This document shows, one piece after another, positions 51,521 through 58,993 of a stretch of 64,000 bases of DNA. The translations under genes and the position numbers were made by a program. Position 1 is the stretch's first letter. Every line of letters begins with the position of its first letter. Source of the stretch: a virus; the IMG/VR virus record IMGVR_UViG_3300034111_001607, positions 1-64,000 of that record. The stretch is one strand, 5' to 3'. The notes beneath the pieces were generated by a model, which worked only from the letters and a program-made list of their open reading frames with translations, ran no database searches and had not been told where the DNA came from.

Positions 51521-51835
51521 TTAACCTTGTTTGTTGGTGTAATATTTAGCTCCTTTTTCAGAACAAAATGTTTTTATAAAATTTTTTTCATTAACTTGTT
51601 TAGTCATATATGCTTCATAAGTTGTAGTATCATAACAACATTTACCAAGAAATAATTGATTGGGTGCATACCTTTTACAGTTATTCATATATTCTTCAGA
51701 TAAAACACAATTATTTATTTGTGGCTTTTCATTACTATTGTTAGTAGTTCCATTTAAAAAATACATTATAAGAGCTGTTATTATAGTACCCACTATTGCA
51801 CCTATTAAAGCATATATTTCAGGTTCTCTGTTCAT
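51521..51835 (-). CDS. single-TM protein with Cys-rich exported domain
   Basis: 104 residues. TM at about 8-28 (ALIGAIVGTIITALIMYFLN), then a domain with five Cys (NNCVL, NNCKRY, KCCYD, FCSEK). Cysteines in an exported domain may form disulphides in the periplasm. Function unknown. Confidence 0.55.
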   Translation of the reverse strand: MNREPEIYALIGAIVGTIITALIMYFLNGTTNNSNEKPQINNCVLSEEYMNNCKRYAPNQLFLGKCCYDTTTYEAYMTKQVNEKNFIKTFCSEKGAKYYTNKQG

Positions 51836-51839
51836 ATAG

Positions 51840-52007
51840 TTATTTATAAATTAATGATTGTTTAGATTTTAAACATACTTCTGCGTATGATTCTAGGTGC
51901 TGCAAACTAAGTTCTTGTAATTCTTTTATACAGTCTACTGAAGCCTGCAAACCTGCTAATTTTGCATCTTGCTCAATCTTATACATATAGTTAGTAAATT
52001 GTTCCAT
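51840..52007 (-). CDS. small helical protein, 55 residues
   Basis: ATG at 52007 (MEQFTNYMYKIEQDAKLAGL) to TAA at 51840; helical with two Cys and no TM. It fits tightly in the operon, 4 nt before the next gene start and 6 nt after the preceding stop. Confidence 0.6.
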   Translation of the reverse strand: MEQFTNYMYKIEQDAKLAGLQASVDCIKELQELSLQHLESYAEVCLKSKQSLIYK

Positions 52008-52013
52008 ATAATT

Positions 52014-52220
52014 TTAATAAATTCCATCTTCATCTGTTTGCTTGAAACCATTGCCAAAAATACCTTGCATACTTTGTACAAACATATCTTCATCTTTGTT
52101 TTCTTTTTGGTTTTGAAAGCTTTCTTGTAATTTTTTTTGGTTTATAGCAAAATCTTTTTGTGATTGAATAAATTCAGGACTGTTGATTATCTCATCTAAA
52201 AAAGTTTGAAAGTTTTTCAT
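52014..52220 (-). CDS. small helical hypothetical protein, 68 residues
   Basis: Gln/Lys-rich helix (SQKDFAINQKKLQESFQNQK) and an acidic end. First gene after a promoter; TAACTAAC lies 10 nt before its ATG. Function unknown. Confidence 0.5.
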   Translation of the reverse strand: MKNFQTFLDEIINSPEFIQSQKDFAINQKKLQESFQNQKENKDEDMFVQSMQGIFGNGFKQTDEDGIY

Positions 52221-52244
52221 ATTTTTTTTTGTTAGTTATATATA

Positions 52245-52272
52245 TTTATATAGTGTGTTTTTTAAAAGTCAA
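52245..52272 (-). promoter_or_regulatory. promoter TTGACT-N16-TATAAA
   Basis: -35 at 52272-52267 overlaps the stop of gene 52269; -10 at 52250-52245; leader ATATATAACTAAC before the ATG at 52220. It probably drives the operon down to nrdA. Confidence 0.7.
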
Positions 52273-52308
52273 GTATTTTCTTTGTTTTTTTCTTTGTTTT
52301 TTTCTTGC
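52269..52308. repeat. direct repeat, copy A (T-rich 40-mer)
   Basis: About 40 nt (GTCAAGTATTTTC, two CTTTGTTTTTTT units and CTTG) also occur at 54119-54158 with one mismatch. Copy A codes the Lys/Asn/Glu-rich C-terminus of gene 52269; copy B separates two divergent promoters. See finding. Confidence 0.85.
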
Positions 52309-52691
52309 ATTATTTGGTATATATTATCAAAATATTTCATATCATTTTCACGCAACTTTTCAAGCATTTCCCACCCAAGTAATGCAACACCTTTTTTTGG
52401 CTTTTTTACTTTATCAATAATAAATCCATTTCCATTTAAAAATCCTGCAATATCACCGCCATATTCAATACGAATTGCGTCTCTCAAGCCATTTAGTCTG
52501 TTTTGATTTTGCATTAGAATAGCATAAAGTATATCAATACACACACTACCGATGCCATTTTCATACGACCTGTTATACCAATCTGTTTTAAATCTATATG
52601 GAGTAGTTTGAATATATTTGTTATCTTTTAAGATTTTATAAAGACCATCAAGATATTCTGTTAATTTGTGTTTTTGTGTGCTATGGTGCAT
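52269..52691 (-). CDS. hypothetical protein, 140 residues
   Basis: Soluble, with GLRDAIRIEYGGDIAGFLNG and KKPKKGVALLGWEMLEKLRE. The last residues (EKNKEKNKENT) come from the T-rich repeat and look like an accretion. It follows the YqaJ exonuclease gene by 7 nt, so it may be a recombination accessory. Confidence 0.5.
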   Translation of the reverse strand: MHHSTQKHKLTEYLDGLYKILKDNKYIQTTPYRFKTDWYNRSYENGIGSVCIDILYAILMQNQNRLNGLRDAIRIEYGGDIAGFLNGNGFIIDKVKKPKKGVALLGWEMLEKLRENDMKYFDNIYQIMQEKNKEKNKENT

Positions 52692-52698
52692 ATTATTT

Positions 52699-53388
52699 TT
52701 ATAAATTAATTTGCTTCTTGATATCGTTTTTAATTTTTATTATTTGATATAATGAATTTGCAAACTTTTCAATATCTTCCTCATTTCGTTCAATTCTGAA
52801 AATTGAAAAGCGTTCATCAATGTTTTTAAAACTTGCCGTGTGAATTATGTAATCACAAAACTTGAATTTCTTCTCAACAAAAAAGCCCATTAAAATTTGT
52901 GTATAATACTCTTCATCAATTAAAAAATTCATAATTCCATCACGCTTAACTTTTAAATGCTTCCCTGCATTAATTGTTTTTATTTCAATAAATCCATCTT
53001 TAACCAAACCATCTGGACTAAACCCAAAATTATTACATTCACTTTCAATAAACCCACATTTTTCAACATTTACTAAATTTTGCTCTTCATAAAAATTAAT
53101 TGCATCTTGCTCACCTGCATAACCTCGCTCCTGTGCATAAGATGGAATGCGTGGAAACTCTAAAATATCATTTTCATCATAAACTACACGCTCTTGACCT
53201 ATTAATTTAAAAACTTCATCATAAACTGATTGTGCAATTTCCGTTGTTTTACGAACGCTTTTTACCGTCAATTCAGTTTGTTTGATAAATTTTTTTGCAA
53301 TAGAACCCGTTATTTTACCGCAACGAATTTCAAACCATTCTTGTGTTCCTTGTTGCATTATTTTGTGTTGTATTGCTTTGTGTTGCAT
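52699..53388 (-). CDS. YqaJ-like viral recombinase / exonuclease
   Basis: 229 residues. QGTQEWFEIRCGKITGS (family start), PSYAQERGYAGEQDAINFYE, FGFSPDGLVKDGFIEIKTI with the PD-(D/E)xK residues Asp-Glu-Lys, and YYTQILMGFFVEKK match YqaJ/lambda Exo proteins. It degrades dsDNA 5-to-3 to make ssDNA for annealing. An in-frame ATG at 53355 (MQQGTQEW) may be the real start. Works with the neighbouring gene and SSB. Confidence 0.88.
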   Translation of the reverse strand: MQHKAIQHKIMQQGTQEWFEIRCGKITGSIAKKFIKQTELTVKSVRKTTEIAQSVYDEVFKLIGQERVVYDENDILEFPRIPSYAQERGYAGEQDAINFYEEQNLVNVEKCGFIESECNNFGFSPDGLVKDGFIEIKTINAGKHLKVKRDGIMNFLIDEEYYTQILMGFFVEKKFKFCDYIIHTASFKNIDERFSIFRIERNEEDIEKFANSLYQIIKIKNDIKKQINL

Positions 53389-53395
53389 AAAATTG

Positions 53396-54070
53396 TTAAT
53401 TACCTTCTTTTTCTTCGTTTACTTTTTGTTGGTTCATCTTTTCTGTTGCAATTTGCACTAATCTTGTTTTTACACCCTCAAACTTTTCAACAGACAAATC
53501 ATTTAAGCTTTTAACTTTGTATGCGTTACTAATATCCAACTCGCTTTTTCCTGCACTTTTGCAAAGGTTTTGAAGTTCGGTATATTGTTCATTTGTGATT
53601 TTTACTACATTTGGCAATGTTATATTTGCAATTCTAATTCCACCAGAAACATCTTTACCTATTTTTACAGTTTCATCGTAAAATATTTCAATTACAAATC
53701 CAATGTTTTGTTTCATATCAAGTTTTCCCGTTTTTGATAAAATATGTTTTGCGTTTGTTGTATTTAAAGCCAAAGGTAAAGACCAAACCTCTTTTTCTTC
53801 TGTGTTACCGTTTTTGAAAATGTAAAAATATTTTTCTTTAAAGTGTAAAACCCATTGTTTTTTTTGGCTTGTTTTTTTATCTATTGGGTTAATATATGTA
53901 TTTATACGCATTTCAACATTTTGTATAGTTAAACAAACACTTGCCATTTTACCTGTGCGGGTGTCAACTGGTAATTGTTCTTTTCTAATAAGACCGTCAT
54001 CTGTTTTTTTATAATCAGGGCGTGGTGTATAATGTTGTCTTTCATTGTCATTGTATACCATTGTTTCCAT
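53396..54070 (-). CDS. putative ssDNA-binding/annealing partner of the exonuclease
   Basis: 224 residues. It precedes the exonuclease gene by 7 nt. WSLPLALNTTNAKHILSKTG followed by IGFVIEIFYDETVKIGKDVS and GGIRIANI follows a pattern common in phage recombination modules (LNxTNAKxIxKxxG...VxGIRI), of likely OB-type fold. The middle is beta-rich. Function as annealing or single-strand binding protein is inferred from context only. Confidence 0.5.
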   Translation of the reverse strand: METMVYNDNERQHYTPRPDYKKTDDGLIRKEQLPVDTRTGKMASVCLTIQNVEMRINTYINPIDKKTSQKKQWVLHFKEKYFYIFKNGNTEEKEVWSLPLALNTTNAKHILSKTGKLDMKQNIGFVIEIFYDETVKIGKDVSGGIRIANITLPNVVKITNEQYTELQNLCKSAGKSELDISNAYKVKSLNDLSVEKFEGVKTRLVQIATEKMNQQKVNEEKEGN

Positions 54071-54093
54071 AATGTTATATATTAGTTATACTC

Positions 54094-54123
54094 AATATAA
54101 CAACATACTTTTTTAAATGTCAA
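54094..54123 (-). promoter_or_regulatory. promoter TTGACA-N18-TATATT of recombination operon
   Basis: -35 at 54123-54118, -10 TATATT at 54099-54094, spacer 18 nt, then GAGTATAACTAAT and the ATG at 54070 (10 nt after). Divergent from the promoter at 54156. Confidence 0.82.
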
Positions 54124-54158
54124 GTAATTTCTTTGTTTTTTTCTTTGTTTTTTTCTTG
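54119..54158. repeat. direct repeat, copy B (T-rich 40-mer)
   Basis: Same T-rich sequence as 52269-52308 with one difference. It spans from the minus -35 box to the plus -35 box of the divergent promoters, so the duplicated piece is promoter spacer DNA. Confidence 0.85.
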
Positions 54159-54184
54159 ACTTTATAAAAACAATAATTTAATAC
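54156..54184 (+). promoter_or_regulatory. promoter TTGACT-N17-TAATAC
   Basis: -35 at 54156-54161, -10 at 54179-54184, then TTCATAACTAAT and the ATG at 54208. It drives the plus-strand early module. Confidence 0.78.
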
Positions 54185-54207
54185 TTTCATAACTAATGCT
54201 GAATAAT

Positions 54208-54780
54208 ATGCAAAATATGAAACTTTTAGATTTACAAACAGGTAAATATCTTGAACTTGGGAAAGATTTTTTATACGGTGGAGGGTATATTACTATATGT
54301 GATGGTGCAATGGATATTGCTTGTGGGCAAATTAAAAACCAACCGAATAAATTAAACTTTATACAAGAATATTTTCATGTATATAAACAATCCGAACCAC
54401 AAGAACCACTTAAAACCCTTTGTGAAAAAACTGGTGCTGTTATATATGGTGGAAGGTATGTTTTGATGGATAAGATGGATGGAACTGTAATGCAAGAAAC
54501 TCAATATTTTTATAAGAAGCCCAATATAACTTCAAAAAGTAAATCTACTGTAAAATATTATTTGAATAACAATTCTTGTTTTAAAGTGTTTTGTAGTACA
54601 TGGCAAGAATTAAGATGGATATGTAATGATGAAGAAGCGAAATTTATTAAAGATGGATATATATTTTGTAAAACATCCGATAATGTAATTGTTGAATACG
54701 GAAATATCTTTGAAGAATACTCTAAACAACTCCGGAACGAACCAAATAAATTTGAGGAATTAATGGCACTTATTAAATAA
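54208..54780 (+). CDS. hypothetical protein, 190 residues
   Basis: ATG at 54208 chosen: it lies 10 nt after ATAACTAAT; an ATG at 54196 sits inside that element. Soluble, Cys-containing (CDGAMDIACG, TLCEKTGAVIYGGRY). No motif. Its TAA abuts the next ATG with no gap, so NinG is coupled. Confidence 0.55.
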   Translation: MQNMKLLDLQTGKYLELGKDFLYGGGYITICDGAMDIACGQIKNQPNKLNFIQEYFHVYKQSEPQEPLKTLCEKTGAVIYGGRYVLMDKMDGTVMQETQYFYKKPNITSKSKSTVKYYLNNNSCFKVFCSTWQELRWICNDEEAKFIKDGYIFCKTSDNVIVEYGNIFEEYSKQLRNEPNKFEELMALIK

Positions 54781-55242
54781 ATGAAACTCAAACAATGTAA
54801 ATCTTGCAAGCAGGAATTTACACCCCATAAATACGCTATTTGTAAAACAAAGTGTAAAGATTGTATATTTGTGAAGCACAAGCAAAGGTTGTGCATTTAC
54901 GCCAAAAAACAAGCAGAAAAACCAAAAAAACCTCAATCTGGCTCCGCCCCAAAAATAGACAAAAAATGGATTGAACTTTCAAAAGCCATTAAAAAACGAG
55001 ATGCAGGGCTTCCTTGTATATCTTGTGGAAAATTTATGCAAGAATATGAAATACAAGCAGGGCATTATATAGCAAGAGGAAAAAGTGTAAAGTTGAAATA
55101 CGAACCGAGGAATATTCATGCACAGTGTTGGAACTGTAATAATAACCACCAAATGCAACAACAAATGCAAGAGGGGTTTACAAAAGGCTTGATTGCACGG
55201 TATGGTTTGGAATATGTGGAGTGGTTGGAAAATAATAAATAA
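54781..55242 (+). CDS. ninG: NinG/Rap-like recombination endonuclease
   Basis: 153 residues. The N-terminal zinc knuckle CKSCKQEFTPHKYAICKTKC (two Cys pairs) is followed by LPCISCGKFMQEYEIQAGHY, YIARGKSVKLKYEPRNIHAQ and HAQCWNCNNNH. This is the lambda NinG (Rap) pattern: CISC, AGHY, NxxxQCxxCN, an HNH-like fold that cuts branched recombination intermediates. It belongs to the recombination module here. Confidence 0.87.
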   Translation: MKLKQCKSCKQEFTPHKYAICKTKCKDCIFVKHKQRLCIYAKKQAEKPKKPQSGSAPKIDKKWIELSKAIKKRDAGLPCISCGKFMQEYEIQAGHYIARGKSVKLKYEPRNIHAQCWNCNNNHQMQQQMQEGFTKGLIARYGLEYVEWLENNK

Positions 55243-55245
55243 AAA

Positions 55246-55524
55246 ATGATAACAGAAAAACAAGTAGAGAATTTTTTTGATATTCATTGTGTAGAATATG
55301 ATTATAAACAATATCAATTTACATTTACACATAGAAAGAAAAGGAGAGCAATTGCTATCATTGCTTATTCAGCAAGTTGTTACACTCAAAGTGAAATAGA
55401 AAAATGTATAAAGAAAGCAATAAGATTATTTCATAGACAATATATTTTAAAAGAAAAATGTTATTTTATTAATTACCGTAATATTTCAAAAATTTTGCCG
55501 AAACCTCGTTTTATTCACTATTAA
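55246..55524 (+). CDS. hypothetical protein, 92 residues
   Basis: Basic, Tyr/Lys/Ile-rich (FTHRKKRRAIAIIAYSASCY). No motif. It is the last gene before the non-coding block 55525-56010. Function unknown. Confidence 0.45.
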   Translation: MITEKQVENFFDIHCVEYDYKQYQFTFTHRKKRRAIAIIAYSASCYTQSEIEKCIKKAIRLFHRQYILKEKCYFINYRNISKILPKPRFIHY

Positions 55525-55710
55525 GTTATGTGGGTTTTGTAATAAGCAAAGTATAGCCCCACTTACTCTAATTTAACAAAATGTTAAAACCCCAAAGGCA
55601 AAACCTAAGACTTCAATTAGGTAAAGCTATACAACCGCCTCCAGCCCGAGTTTCCACATTTCAAGAATGTGGCAGGTTAAGCCTACGCTTCCCACGGTTT
55701 GATTTACAAT
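55525..55710 (-). ncRNA. structured non-coding RNA candidate, co-directional with tRNA
   Basis: The 486-nt gap 55525-56010 has no good gene and holds, left to right, this structure, a tRNA, its promoter and a paired-hairpin leader. Here GTATAGC (55551-55557) pairs with GCTATAC (55626-55632) around two hairpins, TTTAAC/GTTAAA (55572-55588) and ACCTAA/TTAGGT (55603-55622), a three-way junction. CCACATT/AATGTGG (55654-55672) is a third hairpin. GTGGG (55530) pairs CCCAC (55691) and TTGTAA (55537) pairs TTACAA (55704) in interleaved order, a pseudoknot. The sigma-70 promoter at 55859 points this way, so minus is the likely strand. No known family recognised. Confidence 0.5.
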
Positions 55711-55747
55711 TAAGAAACCTTAAAATGCTAGCAATTGCGATATAATA

Positions 55748-55820
55748 TTCACAGGCTGGATTTGAACCAGCGTCATTAAGTTATTACCCCTAATATGCTT
55801 CCAGACTACACCACTGTCAA
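55748..55820 (-). tRNA. tRNA with 8-nt anticodon loop, isotype unclear
   Basis: 73 nt on minus. The acceptor TTGACAG pairs with CTGTGAA except one G-G mismatch at the third pair. D arm has a 4-bp stem and A14, G15, GG18-19 and A21. The T arm is GCTGG-TTCAAAT-CCAGC, canonical. Anticodon stem TTAGG/CTTAA encloses an 8-nt loop GGTAATAA; counted from the 3-prime side, U33 and purine 37 fit and the anticodon would read AAU, which is odd for bacteria. No CCA is encoded. Body is clearly tRNA; decoding is uncertain. Confidence 0.75.
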
Positions 55821-55830
55821 TATCTTGGAT

Positions 55831-55859
55831 ATTATAAGATTCTACTTTTTTAATGTCAA
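55831..55859 (-). promoter_or_regulatory. consensus sigma-70 promoter of the tRNA
   Basis: Perfect TTGACA (55859-55854) and TATAAT (55836-55831) with a 17-nt spacer on minus. It ends 10 nt before the tRNA 5-prime end. It is the only perfect consensus in the window, and suggests host RNA polymerase with a normal sigma-70. Confidence 0.9.
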
Positions 55860-55870
55860 CTTTTTTTTTC

Positions 55871-55896
55871 TTGACTTTTTAAAATTATAAAATATT
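55871..55896 (+). promoter_or_regulatory. plus promoter before paired-hairpin leader
   Basis: TTGACT (55871-55876) followed about 16-18 nt later by TATTCA/ATTCAT. It would start a transcript about 100 nt upstream of gene 56011 and through the hairpins. Divergent from the tRNA promoter. Confidence 0.45.
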
Positions 55897-55921
55897 CATA
55901 TTCATAATTCTTGCAAGGAAT

Positions 55922-55989
55922 TGTACCATAATCAAAAGTTATGGTACACCCTCTTTTTCAATAGAGGTTAAAAAATTGGAAGGGTGTAC
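55922..55989 (+). promoter_or_regulatory. mutually exclusive hairpins in the leader of gene 56011
   Basis: Segment 1 TGTACCATAA (55922-55931) pairs perfectly with segment 2 TTATGGTACA (55939-55948). Segment 2 extended, GTACACCCT (55944-55952), also pairs perfectly with segment 3 AGGGTGTAC (55981-55989). Only one of the two can form. CCTCT/AGAGG is nested in the second. The ATG at 56011 lies 22 nt further. This is the layout of an attenuator or RNA switch acting on translation. Confidence 0.6.
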
Positions 55990-56010
55990 TATTAACTTAT
56001 ATAAACGATT

Positions 56011-56466
56011 ATGTCAAAAGATATTGATTTTTCTTTTCAAAAAGAACTAAGGCGGGATATAACAAAACTTCAACAAGAACTTGAACGCAAGCAGAGTATT
56101 TTAAATAAATACCGAAATGAAATGCCAACATTAAATCTTAATGAATTTGAATACTTATATTTCACAGATGAATTTGTACTTGAAAAAACAAAAAGAGCAG
56201 GATTTTGGTTAAGATGTGAAAAAGCACAAAAAATAATATACGATTTAAAAGATATGTATAATATTGACGGTGTGTTGAAATTAGACAAATTTTCAAAAAC
56301 TAAAATGTTTTCAGGACTATATTTACATTATGCAGAGTGGCTTGGAGAAGAGTATTACAAGTCTGCAAAAATACAAATATTTGAAGTATTGCGTAAGCAT
56401 TCTCTTGAATTAGAATGTTATGTAACAACTTATGGAGATATTGCTACTATACTTGGTGTAATTTAA
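56011..56466 (+). CDS. coiled-coil hypothetical protein with switch-like leader
   Basis: 151 residues. Helical N-terminus (LRRDITKLQQELERKQSILN) then a mixed domain with aromatic residues (FSGLYLHYAEWLGEEYYKSA). No motif. The 90-nt leader with competing hairpins suggests controlled expression. Confidence 0.55.
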   Translation: MSKDIDFSFQKELRRDITKLQQELERKQSILNKYRNEMPTLNLNEFEYLYFTDEFVLEKTKRAGFWLRCEKAQKIIYDLKDMYNIDGVLKLDKFSKTKMFSGLYLHYAEWLGEEYYKSAKIQIFEVLRKHSLELECYVTTYGDIATILGVI

Positions 56467-56478
56467 TACTAAAAATTT

Positions 56479-56541
56479 ATGAACAAAACGATTATGCCAA
56501 ATCTTGAAAAAGAGTGGGAGAAAAAAGAAATATCAAAATAA
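56479..56541 (+). CDS. possible micro-ORF, 20 residues
   Basis: ATG 56479 to TAA 56539-56541, Lys/Glu-rich (LEKEWEKKEISK). Precedes the next promoter. Could be a leader peptide or chance. Confidence 0.25.
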   Translation: MNKTIMPNLEKEWEKKEISK

Positions 56542-56544
56542 TGG

Positions 56545-56580
56545 TTGACTTTTTGGGAAAAGGCTTTTTAAAAATATTAA
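56545..56580 (+). promoter_or_regulatory. possible promoter before the antirepressor gene
   Basis: TTGACT (56545-56550), then TTTTGGGAAAAGGC and TAAAAA at about 17 nt. The -10 is weak. Placed 46 nt before the antirepressor ATG. Confidence 0.4.
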
Positions 56581-56595
56581 ACCTATTGAATTTAT

Positions 56596-57312
56596 ATGTC
56601 AGATATTATTAATTTTACCTTTTCTGAAAAAAACTCAAATGTTCGGATTGTTTTAATAAATGCACAGCCATACTTTTCCTTGCAAGATGTTTGTAATATT
56701 TTAAAGATTAACAATATTACAACGCTACGAGAAAGGCTTGACCAAAAAGGGGTTATGTCAAAACTAACCCCTACAAATGGAGGTGAGCAAAAAATGTATT
56801 TTATAAATGAAAAGAATTTATATAAGTGTATTTTTAAATCCAAGAAAAAAGAAGCAGAGAAATTTCAAGATTGGGTATTTGAAGATGTTTTGCCAACCAT
56901 TCGTAAAACAGGAAAATATGATATAAGTAAATCAAATTATTTTTTACAACAAACCGAACGCACTACGCAAGTTGAAAATTCAAAAAATATTAATTCAATG
57001 CAATATCGTAATGGAGGCGTTGAAAATATAAAAGAGTATAATAGATTGAATTGTATTCTTCATTCAAAAAAAACACCATCACAATTAAAAAAAGAAGGTA
57101 AAGAGCGTGGCTTAAAATCTACACAAATAGCAAGTGGTAAAGAAGTATTGAGAAATATACAGCCTGAGGTTGCTTGCAGTATGAGTTTAGCAGATGATAT
57201 TGTGTTAAATGGTGCTTCATTATGGCAAGCATACGAAATTACAAAAGACACACTACCAATTTATGCAAAGCTTTTAAAATTGGGTATAGATATTAATGAA
57301 CTAAAAAAATAA
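56596..57312 (+). CDS. BRO-N family antirepressor
   Basis: 238 residues. BRO-N domain in residues about 5-108: FTFSEKNSNVRIVLINAQPY, FSLQDVCNILKINN, YFINEKNLYKCIFKSKKKEA, FQDWVFEDVLPTIRKTGKYD. The C-terminal half differs from KilA-C and has ASGKEVLRNIQPEVACSMSL. Such proteins bind DNA or repressors and switch prophages toward lysis. Presence hints at a temperate or once-temperate phage, although no integrase is seen. Confidence 0.87.
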   Translation: MSDIINFTFSEKNSNVRIVLINAQPYFSLQDVCNILKINNITTLRERLDQKGVMSKLTPTNGGEQKMYFINEKNLYKCIFKSKKKEAEKFQDWVFEDVLPTIRKTGKYDISKSNYFLQQTERTTQVENSKNINSMQYRNGGVENIKEYNRLNCILHSKKTPSQLKKEGKERGLKSTQIASGKEVLRNIQPEVACSMSLADDIVLNGASLWQAYEITKDTLPIYAKLLKLGIDINELKK

Positions 57313-57316
57313 ATTT

Positions 57317-57601
57317 ATGAACGAAATGCAAGAAAAATATATAGAAGAAATTCAGATAAAAATAACAGAAGCTTTCGTAAAAAAGTATTTTAATAAAGAT
57401 GCAACATATTGGTGGGTAAATGATAAAGTGGGAACTGTATTTTTCATTAATGATTTTTGGGTCGATTGGGAAGTGATATTATTTTGTATTTGTAAAAATA
57501 TTTCAAGCAAGAAGTTTTTCCAATGTTATTCAAGGTTTGAAGAAAATATTGATATAACAAGCCAATTAGAGTCAAAGCCATTAATTGAATTTTTAAAATA
57601 A
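57317..57601 (+). CDS. hypothetical protein, 94 residues
   Basis: Trp/Phe-rich alpha/beta protein (YWWVNDKVGTVFFINDFWVD, CICKN). Translation starts 4 nt after the antirepressor stop. No motif. Confidence 0.5.
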   Translation: MNEMQEKYIEEIQIKITEAFVKKYFNKDATYWWVNDKVGTVFFINDFWVDWEVILFCICKNISSKKFFQCYSRFEENIDITSQLESKPLIEFLK

Positions 57602-57604
57602 AAT

Positions 57605-58711
57605 ATGAAGGATAGAGTCCATAAAAAACATACCACAAAATTTACAACAACGAGCAATAAAATATTGCAAGATAGCAGGCTTTCTTACGAAGCAATAGGA
57701 GTTTTTATGTATTTATGGTCAATGCCAGATGATTGGCAAGTTATGGTAAAACAAGTTATGAAACATAACAATTCAAGTGAATATAGTGTAAGAAAAGCTC
57801 TCCGTGAACTGCGTGATTTTGGTTATATGAAGTGGATAAGAACGCAGGGGTATTTTATATATGATATGTGTGAAGATGGAACTTTTCACTGTGGCGATAT
57901 TCAACATAATGAAAGTCATTATAGTGATAGTCAACACAATGATATATATATACAAAACAATAACATTAACAAAACAATAAATGAAACAAACACCGCAAGC
58001 GGTTTTTCTTCTTCTCAAAGTAGTTATTCCGAAATTCCTAATAGCTCAGTTTGTAAGGAAAGCTTACATACTCAAGAGCAAAAAAATGAAGAGTTTAATC
58101 AATTTTGGGAAGAGTACGGTAAAAAAGTAAAAAAACTAAAGGCGGAGGAAAGTTTTAAAAAAGCACTTTCCAAAGCGTCTTTTGAGGAAATTATGCACGG
58201 AGTAAAAGAATACCAAAGATATTTGAAAGTTGCAAATGAAAAAAAGCAATGGCTAGGGAAAGCTGAACCGCACAAATGGTTAAATGAAGAGCGTTGGAAT
58301 GATGATTATGAAGATTTGATAAAACAAGAGTATAAGAAGAACAATAAAACCCCACCAGTCGCACAGAAAAGCCCCGAGAAGCAACAAGAGGAGGTTAAAA
58401 TGAATGAAGACAAACAAAAGAAGCGTGAAAGCGTTATAAAGCATTTAAACAGTGATGAGACGCAATTTATGAACTATATTAAAGAAGTATTAAAACCATA
58501 CTTTACAGAGTTACATAAATCTTGGATTAATGATTTTGTTTTTTCTTGTAGAAATAAAGTTGCATATTTTGGCTTTACCGAGCAAAAAAATATTGACACG
58601 GTAGATAGAAATTTTGTAAAATTTGAACAAATTATTCTGCGTGAAATTGCAAGCACGGAGCTGGTAAAACAAGGGGGCAATTTAAAAATAGAATTGAAAT
58701 TAATTGATTGA
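57605..58711 (+). CDS. replication-initiation-like protein with N-terminal winged helix
   Basis: 368 residues. KFTTTSNKILQDSRLSYEAI followed by VFMYLWSMPDDWQV and SVRKALRELRDFGYMKWIRT is the winged-helix entry of phage replication initiators (RxLSxxAxGLLxYLxSxPxxW). A Gln/Ser/Asn linker follows, then the C-terminal helical part (EEFNQFWEEYGKKVKKLKAE), like the DnaT/DnaD-type helicase-loading region. No ATPase is present. Probable role: recognises the phage origin and loads the host helicase. Confidence 0.72.
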   Translation: MKDRVHKKHTTKFTTTSNKILQDSRLSYEAIGVFMYLWSMPDDWQVMVKQVMKHNNSSEYSVRKALRELRDFGYMKWIRTQGYFIYDMCEDGTFHCGDIQHNESHYSDSQHNDIYIQNNNINKTINETNTASGFSSSQSSYSEIPNSSVCKESLHTQEQKNEEFNQFWEEYGKKVKKLKAEESFKKALSKASFEEIMHGVKEYQRYLKVANEKKQWLGKAEPHKWLNEERWNDDYEDLIKQEYKKNNKTPPVAQKSPEKQQEEVKMNEDKQKKRESVIKHLNSDETQFMNYIKEVLKPYFTELHKSWINDFVFSCRNKVAYFGFTEQKNIDTVDRNFVKFEQIILREIASTELVKQGGNLKIELKLID

Positions 58712-58714
58712 AAT

Positions 58715-58990
58715 ATGAGTATATTTTGTAGACACAATTATGTATTGTTAAGAAAAACAACACTAAATCATTATGAAAATACATTACCATATTATCAGAT
58801 TTCATATCAAATCAAAATTATATGTGAAAAATGTGGAAAAGTTAAAATATTTGAAACAAAGAGAATAATAACTGAACCTTATTATAGCATAGGTGGATAT
58901 ACTTTAAATGATGAACAACAAATACAATTTAAAATCAACAAAAATATTATAATACAAAAAGTAAAAAAATACGGTATAACTATTGATTGA
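58715..58990 (+). CDS. small protein with zinc-binding-like Cys/His
   Basis: 91 residues with FCRHNY near the start and CEKCGKVKIFETKR near the middle, a candidate four-ligand zinc site. Basic. Stop overlaps nothing; next ATG is 3 nt on. Function unknown. Confidence 0.5.
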   Translation: MSIFCRHNYVLLRKTTLNHYENTLPYYQISYQIKIICEKCGKVKIFETKRIITEPYYSIGGYTLNDEQQIQFKINKNIIIQKVKKYGITID

Positions 58991-58993
58991 AAT

